64,000 bases of DNA. Source: AP-15 sp963789025. Its GTDB lineage: Bacteria; Pseudomonadota; Alphaproteobacteria; ATCC43930; CGMCC-115725. Below are positions 8,759-16,356 of this stretch, in pieces. The notes beneath the pieces are model-generated. The model did no database searches, was not told where the DNA came from, and was given only the letters and a program-made list of their open reading frames with translations. The stretch lies in contig CAWBIT010000005.1 of assembly GCA_963789025.1 (NCBI GenBank), forward strand, positions 434,001 through 498,000, written 5' to 3'. The first letter of the stretch is position 1; every line of letters starts with the position of its first letter. Position numbers and translations under genes: made by a program.

Positions 8759-9615
8759 CGCGTCGTATAGGTGCCAGGCGGCCGTTGGATCGAAGCCGTC
8801 ACATAATCGTAACGCGGCTGGCCGTTGCTCGCCACGCTCTTGTAAAATTGCGATACCCATTGCCCGTAGGTTTTATCGGGCTGGTCTTGCACTTTTCCGC
8901 CGATCGCATGCAGATGGTAGTTGTCATCGAGCCAATTGTTGTGACCATCTCCAATGAAGCGGAATACGGGTTCGGCCCCGGGCGGCTTCACCCCGACGAT
9001 GATCAAACGCGACAGCAGATCCTTGTTGATTGCAAACGAGATTACGCTGGGATCGAAATGGCCGAACGACATTCTCCACTTCTGCGCCATCAGCTGAAGC
9101 GGACCCAGCTCGGATTCGTAAAGTTTTAGGTAATCCTGCGGCTCGACAAGAAAACGGTCTTCGGCTGACAGCGCGAATCTCGGCGCGCACAATTCAGACA
9201 GACGCGCCACAGCCAATTCGGCGGAGCATATGATTTCCGACTTCCAGCCGACATCAAAGTATTTCAACCGAAACAGCTTGATGTGCGATGTCAAGATCTG
9301 CTGTTGAACCGCCAGCAGCGCGGGAATCTCGACATTACGCGGATGCAGATCGATTTCGATTATCGAATTGTCAAGGATCTGAAACCTGATAAATCCCAGG
9401 TTCTTCACCGCAAAGGCAGCACCATCGTAGTCGGGTTCCGGATCCCCCAACGCCGCGCGAAACTCGGTGCTGTCCTCGAGCATCCACGTCCCCTCGGCGG
9501 AAACAAGCATTGTCAGGCGGTTCACGAAACCCTCGCAGCGCGATGTCCGGACAATTTTCCGGAGATCACCGATTTTATATATCGCGATATTAACAGCAGG
9601 TGAACTACCGCTCAT
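8608..9615 (-). CDS. Hypothetical protein with C-terminal PAS-like region
   Basis: A 335-residue protein with no confident family in its N-terminal two thirds. The last third (VFRFIGDGHNNWLD, TYGQWVSQFY, RYERLLLPWKTP) has the layout of PAS_5-type domains: a Trp/Phe-rich core followed by a RYERLLLP strand, often found in alphaproteobacterial sensor proteins. I chose the ATG at 9615; a TTG at 9654 would add 13 residues. The 3' end overlaps the convergent gene by 151 bp, an unusually long antisense coding overlap. A sensory or regulatory role is an inference from the PAS-like region only. Confidence 0.6.
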   Translation of the reverse strand: MSGSSPAVNIAIYKIGDLRKIVRTSRCEGFVNRLTMLVSAEGTWMLEDSTEFRAALGDPEPDYDGAAFAVKNLGFIRFQILDNSIIEIDLHPRNVEIPALLAVQQQILTSHIKLFRLKYFDVGWKSEIICSAELAVARLSELCAPRFALSAEDRFLVEPQDYLKLYESELGPLQLMAQKWRMSFGHFDPSVISFAINKDLLSRLIIVGVKPPGAEPVFRFIGDGHNNWLDDNYHLHAIGGKVQDQPDKTYGQWVSQFYKSVASNGQPRYDYVTASIQRPPGTYTTRYERLLLPWKTPSDEVLVTLSSRGLGTDAVDKPSVIEPESSVARYSTMSS

Positions 9616-9841
9616 CCAATGCTGGTTTCGCCGATCCCAATCAAATTGCGCCAATATAACTTAAATTGTACTGGATTCTTTGCCGCGGTCATTGACTCGA
9701 TAGAGCAACTGTTCGACAATCTTCGGGTCAGCGTACGCTAATTATTGATCGATAGGGGCAGCGGCAGGATCGCGGGTTGCGCGAGCCCGCGTGCTCGTCC
9801 CCGCAGCCCTCACCGGCGGATTGGCAAGGCAGCGGAGCCGA

Positions 9842-11308
9842 ATGAGCGTCGAGGCACCCATCCAATCGAGATCGGGCCGGCGGCACGCGACGATGGCGTT
9901 GATGATCGCCACCGCCATGCAGGCCTTAGACACGACGATCGCCAATGTGGCTCTGCCTCAGCTCGAGCAAAGTCTCGGCGGCGGGATCGAGCTCGGCTCT
10001 TGGGTAATGACGAGCTATCTTTGCGCCTCCGCAATCATGGCCACCCTCACCGGGTGGCTGCGCCGGCGTTACGGCGCGCGGCCACTACTCGTCGCTTCGA
10101 TCGGCCTGTTCATCATCGCCTCTGGGCTCTGTTCGATTGCGCCCTCATCTGCCGCGTTGATCCAGTTCCGTCTCGTCCAGGGCACCGCAGCCGGCGTTAT
10201 TCAGCCTCTGGCGCAGGCCATCCTTCTCGATATCTATCCTCAACGCGATCACGGCCGAATGCTCGCCATCTGGGGAGCGACGATCATGGCCGGCCCGATC
10301 CTCGGGCCCGTCCTCGGCGGCGTCATCGCCGACCTCAGCTCATGGCGGTGGATTTTCGTTTTGAACGTTCCTCTCGGCTTGATCGCGATTCTGGGTATAG
10401 GCCAGATGCCGTCGACGATCGAGTCGGCCATCAAGGCTCGCATCGACGGCGTTGGTCTTGTGCTGTTGGTCATCGGCGTAGGGTCGCTGCAATTGGCGCT
10501 CCAGCGGATGATCGGCCAGACTTCGCCACTATCCGCCGAGACGGCGGCCGAAGCCGCTGTTGCGATCTTCGCGTTGGCGGGCATCGGAATTCGCAGTCTC
10601 GGGTCGCAGTTTACCCTTTTCAGGTTTCAGGTATTTCGCAGCCTCAATTTCTCCGCGGCGGTGTTTTATAATTTTTTGGTCAGCGCGCTGTTGTTTACGA
10701 CCATCGTCTTCTTGCCCGCATTGAGCGAGGGTCCTTTGGGCTACGACGCGACCCAGGCGGGGTTGGCGCTGTCACCACGCGGCATCGCGACGATGGCGAC
10801 GATGCTGGGCATCCATTACCTGATCGACAGGGTCGATCATCGGGCGTTGCTCGGGACCGGAATCGTCATCACCGCGGGGGCGCTGGTGCTGATGTCGCGG
10901 GTGCCAGCCGATGGCGGCGGGCTCTGGTTGGCCATGGCGAGCGCAATCCAGGGAATTGGTGTCGGGCTCCTATTCACCCCGCTCAGCACGCTTGCCTTTT
11001 CCACCCTTGATGTGGAACTGCGCACCGATGCCGCCGGCGTCTACAGCCTGTTACGGCAACTCGGCTGCGCAACCGGCGTTGCTGTGATGACCGCTGTGCT
11101 GCAGGCAAGAATTCACGGCAATTCCTTGCCGGGGTTCATTGCGTCGGGGCCCGGCATACCTTCGCTCTCCGAGGCTGCGAGCTACGGGGTGTTTGCCGCC
11201 TATACCGGCTGTTTTCGAATCATGGCGATCATCACCGCTGTCACCTTGCCGGGAATCATGCTGTTTCGCGTGCTTCGGCCGGAGACTGCAGCGCCGAGGG
11301 CGGCATGA
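9842..11308 (+). CDS. DHA2-family MFS multidrug exporter
   Basis: A 488-residue inner-membrane protein of the EmrB/QacA (DHA2, 14-helix) drug:proton antiporter group. The first helix carries ALDTTIANVALP, a hallmark of DHA2 proteins; motif A is in GWLRRRYGARPL and motif C in GPILGPVLGGVI, followed by WRWIF. The start at 9842 (MSVEAP) is chosen because the family homology begins about 20 residues later; a longer frame opens at 9791. No membrane-fusion partner of the EmrA type is adjacent. The gene ends 10 bp before the convergent histidine kinase. Confidence 0.9.
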   Translation: MSVEAPIQSRSGRRHATMALMIATAMQALDTTIANVALPQLEQSLGGGIELGSWVMTSYLCASAIMATLTGWLRRRYGARPLLVASIGLFIIASGLCSIAPSSAALIQFRLVQGTAAGVIQPLAQAILLDIYPQRDHGRMLAIWGATIMAGPILGPVLGGVIADLSSWRWIFVLNVPLGLIAILGIGQMPSTIESAIKARIDGVGLVLLVIGVGSLQLALQRMIGQTSPLSAETAAEAAVAIFALAGIGIRSLGSQFTLFRFQVFRSLNFSAAVFYNFLVSALLFTTIVFLPALSEGPLGYDATQAGLALSPRGIATMATMLGIHYLIDRVDHRALLGTGIVITAGALVLMSRVPADGGGLWLAMASAIQGIGVGLLFTPLSTLAFSTLDVELRTDAAGVYSLLRQLGCATGVAVMTAVLQARIHGNSLPGFIASGPGIPSLSEAASYGVFAAYTGCFRIMAIITAVTLPGIMLFRVLRPETAAPRAA

Positions 11309-11318
11309 CCGGCTGCCG

Positions 11319-12587
11319 TCAAGCGCCAGCCATCAACGGCTTCCGTTCGGTAGGCAGAGAGATGCGCGCAATGGTTCCCTGACCTACGCGACTTTCTATC
11401 GCGAGTTTGCCGCCATGCGCTTCGATCAGGCCTTTGGTGATCGGTAGGCCCAGACCCGTGCCGCCATAATTGCGCGTCGTCGATGGTTGTGCTTGTCCGA
11501 AAGGCTGCAGGGCGCGTTCCAGCTCTTCCTCGTTCATGCCGATACCATGATCCTCGAATTCCACGACGGCAAGGTCGGGCTCATCTGACACGACGCGAAT
11601 ACAGACCTCGCCCCCGTCTCGAGAGAACTTTATCGCATTGGAAAGGAGGTTAAGAAATATTTGCTTTATTGCACGCTCGTCGGCCCAAATCTCCACTTCC
11701 CCATCCGACAGCTTCGTCACGAGCTCGATGCCACGGCTCTCGGCCTGTTCCCGCATCATGCGGACGACTTCGCCGATCAGTTGCCGGATATTCAACGGCT
11801 CCTTTGATAATTCGAGTTTTCCTGCCTCGATCTTTGACATATCGAGCACGTCGTTGATGATGAGCAATAAATGGCGGCTGCTTTGGTGGATATCCTTCAT
11901 ATAGTCTAGATATCTTTCGTTACCGATCGGACCGAAGAGTTCGTTTGCAATAATCTCGGAGAACCCGATGATGGCATTGAGCGGAGTGCGCAATTCGTGG
12001 CTCATATTGGCGAGAAACTCGCTCTTCGCGTGGTTTGCCATCTCGGCCTGGTTGCGCGCCTGGATCAATTTCCGCTCGGATGCTTTGAGATCGGTGACAT
12101 CGGAGTAAACCGAGACAATCGCCCCGTCCGGCATTGCGCGCCGGCTGATCTGGAGGGTGCGCCCCGCGGAGGTCATGCGCTCCTTTGTCGTCGGTACGTC
12201 GCGATAGAAAGCCTCGAGACGTTTGGCGACCTCGGCCGGGGGGTCGTCACGGCCGAAGTCGCCACGCGCCGCCTGAAGCGTCAGGATGTCGCGAAGCGGC
12301 GCACCGACTGGGAGGTCCGGCGGCAATTCGAGCAGTTCACAAAAACGAGAGTTCCATGCGATCAACCGTCCCCGGCTGTCAAAGACGCTCAGACCCTCGC
12401 CGATATTTTCGAGCGTGCTCTGGAGCAGCCGAGCTTCGGCACAGCGTCTTCGCCGAAAAATAGGCAACAGAAGCGGCATGAATGACTTCACGACAGTGGC
12501 CACTGTGAGAACCACCGTCGCGCGACCGCCCGCCGATAGTCTACCGTAAACACCGAGCTTCTCGGGGTCGTCAACCACAGATTGCAA
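11319..12587 (-). CDS. PAS-domain sensor histidine kinase
   Basis: A 422-residue sensor kinase. One hydrophobic segment near residues 23-44 could anchor it; a PAS domain of the PAS_7 type spans about residues 55-170 (ENIGEGLSVFD, then ISRRAMPDG and YSDVTDLK). The dimerisation domain has the phospho-acceptor His197 in SHELRTPLN, and the ATPase domain shows an N-box (LNLLSNAIKFS), G1 (DHGIGM) and G2 (GGTGLGLPI). It phosphorylates a response regulator that is not encoded nearby. The TTG start at 12587 is the longest option; a GTG nine bases downstream is equally possible, so the N-terminus is uncertain. Confidence 0.9.
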   Translation of the reverse strand: MQSVVDDPEKLGVYGRLSAGGRATVVLTVATVVKSFMPLLLPIFRRRRCAEARLLQSTLENIGEGLSVFDSRGRLIAWNSRFCELLELPPDLPVGAPLRDILTLQAARGDFGRDDPPAEVAKRLEAFYRDVPTTKERMTSAGRTLQISRRAMPDGAIVSVYSDVTDLKASERKLIQARNQAEMANHAKSEFLANMSHELRTPLNAIIGFSEIIANELFGPIGNERYLDYMKDIHQSSRHLLLIINDVLDMSKIEAGKLELSKEPLNIRQLIGEVVRMMREQAESRGIELVTKLSDGEVEIWADERAIKQIFLNLLSNAIKFSRDGGEVCIRVVSDEPDLAVVEFEDHGIGMNEEELERALQPFGQAQPSTTRNYGGTGLGLPITKGLIEAHGGKLAIESRVGQGTIARISLPTERKPLMAGA

Positions 12588-12983
12588 CCCGATTTATCGT
12601 GAGCTGGTGCAAAGTGAATACCCGGTGATCTGTTAATTTCTTATTATGATCCATTCTGTCATAGGATTGTCCAATATCCCACCTAATCCCTTATGAGTAC
12701 GTCCAATTATGAGTACGTCCCATCTCGGGCGCTCAAATTTTCCTCCTTTATCGGTATCATTCTTATTCTACGGCATTGCCGCTCATGAAGGTTGAGAAAT
12801 TTCTAATCCGCGGCTATTCTGCAGCTTAGAGGTGGGTCCGAACTTAACTAGTGAACGCACGATCAGGATCCCATCGTTCGCGCCGCAAGCGGGGCGTCCT
12901 CGAACCAGCCGCTCCAGCGTCGGGCGCGTCGCCGCGATGAGTGCATGACGAGGCCGAATTCGGCTGGAGCTGACGGAGTGCCC
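12588..12983. other. Gene-free region with a tandem 14-bp repeat
   Basis: No coding sequence with supporting features was found here. The stretch 12640-12780 is richer in A and T than the surroundings and contains two exact copies of TTATGAGTACGTCC, at 12691-12704 and 12707-12720, separated by two A residues (period 16). It lies upstream of the histidine kinase on one side and of a small conserved gene on the other, so the repeats may be an operator for either. Confidence 0.4.
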
Positions 12984-13301
12984 ATGCAGCCGCAATCGAC
13001 CACCGGCGGACCAGCCGGGTCCTCAGAACTGGAAAACCTCGCCGCCTTTGATCCGGGCCTGCCCGTTGCGCCGAACGATCTGGAAGAGCTGGCGCGCTGG
13101 GTCCCGAAAAAGGAGATGGCGTTGCTGGTTGAAATCTGCGAACGGGCCCGACGCGATCCCGATTTGGCCAGACCGGCTCTTCTCCTCTGCTCGGCCTATG
13201 CGGAGAGGGTTGCACGCATGCTGGATCAAGACCCGTTCCCGACCGTCACCCGGCGCATCGCCGAACAGTTGCAGCAACTGCGTGTCAAGAGCGGGTTGTG
13301 A
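12984..13301 (+). CDS. Small helical hypothetical protein
   Basis: A 105-residue, predicted mostly alpha-helical soluble protein. The ATG at 12984 is preceded by GGAG with good spacing, whereas an upstream ATG at 12945 lacks one. The body (from ELARWVPKKEMALLVEICERA to the end in short helical segments) shows regular heptad-like leucines but no family I recognise. It is convergent with the DUF2189 membrane protein gene that ends at 13331. Function is unknown. Confidence 0.5.
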   Translation: MQPQSTTGGPAGSSELENLAAFDPGLPVAPNDLEELARWVPKKEMALLVEICERARRDPDLARPALLLCSAYAERVARMLDQDPFPTVTRRIAEQLQQLRVKSGL

Positions 13302-13330
13302 ATGCTGCAGCTTCTGGCGGCCCCGTCGTG

Positions 13331-14194
13331 TCAGCGCGGCACGATCAACCGGTATAAATGCCAGGTCGCGTGCCCGAGCACCGGCATCACGATGATCAGC
13401 CCGAGCAAACAGGGTATCGACGCGATCACGAGGCCACCGGCGACGATGAGCCCCCAAGCGGCCATGGCCCCCGGGTTCGTGAATACCGCGCGGATCGATG
13501 TCAGGACGGCCGTGTCGACCCCTACCTCCCGATCGAGCAGCAACGGAAACGATATCACGCTGATCGCCAGCACCAGCAAGGCGAAGAGGAAACCGACGCC
13601 GACGCCGAGGCCGATCATGGTCCACCCCGCAGGGGTGGCGAGCACGTCGTGCACGAAACCGGCGAGCGAAGCCGGCGAGGCCGGGCCCAGGGTGAGCTGA
13701 TAAATCGCCTCGGCCGCGAGCAGCCACAGCAGAAAGATTGCCATCAACACCAGTCCCAACACGACGATCGCACCGAACGAGGGCGAGCGGAATACCTCGA
13801 ACGCGTCCGCCCAGGTGACCGCCATGCCCGTTTCGCGGCGCCGGCTCATTTCATTGAGGCCGACCGCGGCGAAGGGGCCGATCAGCGCAAACCCGGAGGC
13901 AAGCGGGAAAATCAGCGGCAGCAGGTCGTAACCGAATGCCAGCCGCGCCAGGACAAGACCGACGAGCGGGTAGACCACGCAGAGAAAAAGGACATCGGTG
14001 CGATAAGCCGCGAAATCGTCGAGACCCCTGGCGAGGACATGTCCGAGGTCGACCACCCCGATATGCCGGATCGCCGGGGCGGGCGAGTGCAGGTTCTCGC
14101 GCGTCCGGCGCCCCGCGCGGCCTGCCAACTCGACGGCCGAGGCGGCATGCCTGAACTGATCGACGCTCCATTCGACCGGGTTGCGTATGGTCAT
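13331..14194 (-). CDS. DUF2189 integral membrane protein
   Basis: A 287-residue membrane protein matching the DUF2189 family: an N-terminal soluble segment with the conserved start of the family around WSVDQF and DLGHVLARGLDDF, then about six hydrophobic helices (LFLCVVYPLVGLVL, LIFPLASGFALIGPF, the Leu/Ala-rich pair in the middle and GLIVAGGLVIASIPCLLGL near the end). Family members are found in cytochrome-oxidase-bearing proteobacteria, but their role is unproven. The start at 14194 (MTIRNP) is preferred to 14269 because the longer version adds a non-conserved tail. It is divergent from the MetE-like gene. Confidence 0.85.
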   Translation of the reverse strand: MTIRNPVEWSVDQFRHAASAVELAGRAGRRTRENLHSPAPAIRHIGVVDLGHVLARGLDDFAAYRTDVLFLCVVYPLVGLVLARLAFGYDLLPLIFPLASGFALIGPFAAVGLNEMSRRRETGMAVTWADAFEVFRSPSFGAIVVLGLVLMAIFLLWLLAAEAIYQLTLGPASPASLAGFVHDVLATPAGWTMIGLGVGVGFLFALLVLAISVISFPLLLDREVGVDTAVLTSIRAVFTNPGAMAAWGLIVAGGLVIASIPCLLGLIIVMPVLGHATWHLYRLIVPR

Positions 14195-14420
14195 GACCGC
14201 TCCTTCCCGAACCGTTGGTTCGAGGGCCGCGGGCCACCCGTGGCAGCACGCTCTGCGGCCTCTGGTCACGAGAGAACCGCGACCCGCCCTCTAATATCTA
14301 TGCCTTCGGTGGGCCAAGGTAAACGCGCTCACCACGCCGGCTTGTCGCTTGACGCGTCTGGCGGGTCTCTATAGGAGCCCTCTTCGCCGGGCAACGGCGC
14401 GGTGCTGTCGAGATCCCGAT

Positions 14421-15458
14421 ATGACCGAGACCCTTCTTCCGACAACCGTGGTCGGCAGCTATCCGCAGCCGGATTGGCTGATCGACCGCGACAAGCTGAC
14501 CACCCTGCCGCCGGTGCGGGTGCGCGCGAACGAGCTTTGGCGGGTGCCGGAACCTTGGCTCGAACAGGCGCAGGACGATGCGACCGTGCTGGCGATCCGC
14601 GACATGGAGCGCGCCGGCATCCACATCATCACCGATGGCGAGATTCGCCGCGAAAGTTATTCGAACCGGTTTGCCACAGCGCTGTCCGGGATCGATCTCG
14701 ACAACCCCGCAGCCGTCTCGGGACGCACCGGCGGCTCCGTCACGGTGCCGCGGGTTGTCGGCCCGATCCGGCGGTTGCGCCAGGTCGAAGTGCGCGACGT
14801 CGAGTTCCTGCGGCGCAATACGGAGCGCCAGATCAAGATCACGCTGCCCGGCCCGTTCACGATGTCGCGCCAGGCAAAGAATGAATACTACAAGGACGAA
14901 GAAGAGCTGGTCATGGACTATGCCGCGGCGGTCAATGCCGAAATCCGCGACCTGAAGGCGGCCGGCGCCGATGTGATCCAGCTCGACGAGCCGTGGGTGC
15001 AGGCGCGCCCCGAAGAGGCGCGGCGCCTGGCGTTGCCGGCGATCGACCGGGCGCTCGAAGGCATCCCCGGCCCGACCGCATTGCACCTCTGCTTCGGCTA
15101 TGCCTATGTCGCCCGCAACAAGCCGAGCGGCTATTCTTTTCTGCCCGAGCTGACCGGCACCATCGCCGAGCAGATCTCGATCGAGGCGGCGCAACCCAAT
15201 CTCGATCTTGCGACCCTCGACGACCTCGGCGACAAGACCGTCATTTTCGGCGTCATCAGCATGGGCGACCCCGTGCCGGAAACTCCGGAAATCGTCGCCG
15301 CTCGCATCCGCCGCGCGCTCGGTCACATCCCGCCGCAACGGCTGATCCCGGCGCCCGATTGCGGCATGAAATATATTCCGCGCGACACCGCCTTCGCCAA
15401 ACTCAAAGCACTCGCCGAAGGCGCAGCGATCGTGCGGCGCGAGCTGACCGGCTCATGA
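14421..15458 (+). CDS. MetE-like cobalamin-independent methionine synthase family protein
   Basis: A 345-residue single-barrel member of the MetE C-terminal family (UROD/MetE-like). It starts TTVVGSYPQPDWL, as in other short MetE-like enzymes, and retains zinc-site residues in HLCFGY (about residues 215-220) and in PDCGMKY near residue 314. It lacks the N-terminal barrel of full MetE, so it may transfer a methyl or alkyl group between a small donor and a thiol; methionine synthesis is not assured. Its stop overlaps the purQ start in ATGA, implying translational coupling to purine synthesis. In many alphaproteobacteria purS would precede purQ; here this gene takes that place. Confidence 0.82.
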   Translation: MTETLLPTTVVGSYPQPDWLIDRDKLTTLPPVRVRANELWRVPEPWLEQAQDDATVLAIRDMERAGIHIITDGEIRRESYSNRFATALSGIDLDNPAAVSGRTGGSVTVPRVVGPIRRLRQVEVRDVEFLRRNTERQIKITLPGPFTMSRQAKNEYYKDEEELVMDYAAAVNAEIRDLKAAGADVIQLDEPWVQARPEEARRLALPAIDRALEGIPGPTALHLCFGYAYVARNKPSGYSFLPELTGTIAEQISIEAAQPNLDLATLDDLGDKTVIFGVISMGDPVPETPEIVAARIRRALGHIPPQRLIPAPDCGMKYIPRDTAFAKLKALAEGAAIVRRELTGS

Positions 15459-16144
15459 GAGCAGCTGTCATCATTTTTCCGGGTTCCAACCGCGAGCGCG
15501 ACGTCTGCGCGGCCCTCGCCCGCGTCTGCGGGCGGGAGCCGCTGCGCGTCTGGCACCGTGACGCCGACCTGCCGCCGAGCGATCTGATCGTATTGCCGGG
15601 CGGCTTTGCCTATGGCGACTACTTGCGCTGCGGGGCCATCGCGGCGCACTCGCCGATCATGCGCGAAGTGCGCGGCCGCGCCGCCAAGGGCACCCCCGTT
15701 CTCGGCATATGCAACGGGTTTCAGATCCTGACCGAGGCGGGGCTCCTTCCAGGTGCGCTGCTGCCGAATCGCTCGCTGCGGTTCACCTGCCGCGATGTCG
15801 ATCTGCGCGTCGAGAACAACCAGACGATCTTCACCTGCGGCTATGAAACCGGCCAGACCATCCGGGTACCGGTCGCGCACCACGACGGCAATTACACCGC
15901 GGATGCCGAGACCCTCGATCGGCTCGAAGCGCGTGGCCTCGTCGCCTTCCGCTATTGCGGAGCGAGCGGCGAGAGCACCGAGGAAGCAAGCTTCAACGGC
16001 TCGGCGCGCGCGATCGCAGGTATTTTCAATGAGACCCGCACCGTCCTCGGCCTGATGCCGCATCCTGAGAACGCCAGCGACCCCCTGCTCGGCCGCACCG
16101 ACGGAAAGCCGTTCTTCGACGGGCTGGTGAGCGCGCTACAATAG
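15455..16144 (+). CDS. purQ: Phosphoribosylformylglycinamidine synthase subunit PurQ
   Basis: The 229-residue glutaminase subunit of FGAM synthase, which supplies ammonia to PurL in step four of purine synthesis. It is a class I glutamine amidotransferase with the oxyanion segment FAYGDYLRCG, the nucleophile Cys86 in GICNGFQ, and the catalytic His/Glu in MPHPEN near residue 200. The start ATG overlaps the previous stop by four bases. It is followed by purL after a 212-bp gap that contains a long inverted repeat. PurS, which normally completes the PurSQL complex, is not adjacent. Confidence 0.96.
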   Translation: MRAAVIIFPGSNRERDVCAALARVCGREPLRVWHRDADLPPSDLIVLPGGFAYGDYLRCGAIAAHSPIMREVRGRAAKGTPVLGICNGFQILTEAGLLPGALLPNRSLRFTCRDVDLRVENNQTIFTCGYETGQTIRVPVAHHDGNYTADAETLDRLEARGLVAFRYCGASGESTEEASFNGSARAIAGIFNETRTVLGLMPHPENASDPLLGRTDGKPFFDGLVSALQ

Positions 16145-16208
16145 ATCATGTCGCTCGCCGTCGAAGACTTTCCCGAGATTTTCCCCCGAACTTCCACCAA
16201 AATTTCTT

Positions 16209-16340
16209 CCTCGCCCCCCGCTTGCGGGGGGAGAGGGCAGGGTGAGGGGGGAATCCGCCGCGCACTCGTCGTAAGGGGAGTTTTTAACGGATCGGCCCCC
16301 CTCACCCCGACCCTCTCCCCCCGGCCAGCGGGGGGCGAGG
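16209..16340. repeat. Long inverted repeat between purQ and purL
   Basis: Two arms of about 43 bp are near-perfect inverted copies: the left arm (16209-16251) begins CCTCGCCCCCCGCTTGCGGG and the right arm (16296-16340) ends GCCAGCGGGGGGCGAGG. Each arm also contains its own small hairpin. The arms include the GGGTGAGGGG / CCCCTCACCC core found in other intergenic repeats in this window (around 44650 and 56935). It looks like a non-autonomous palindromic repeat (REP/MITE-like) inserted inside the pur operon. Confidence 0.8.
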
Positions 16341-16356
16341 GAGGTTATCGAGTGCC

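Noticed and set aside
14195..14420. Possible SAM-II riboswitch before the MetE-like gene
   Set aside because: CCGGCTTG occurs, but the rest of the SAM-II pseudoknot consensus, including the A-rich 3' strand, is absent.
14298..15338. A 346-residue minus-strand frame opposite the MetE-like gene
   Set aside because: Antisense shadow with Asp/Arg-rich composition and no family features.
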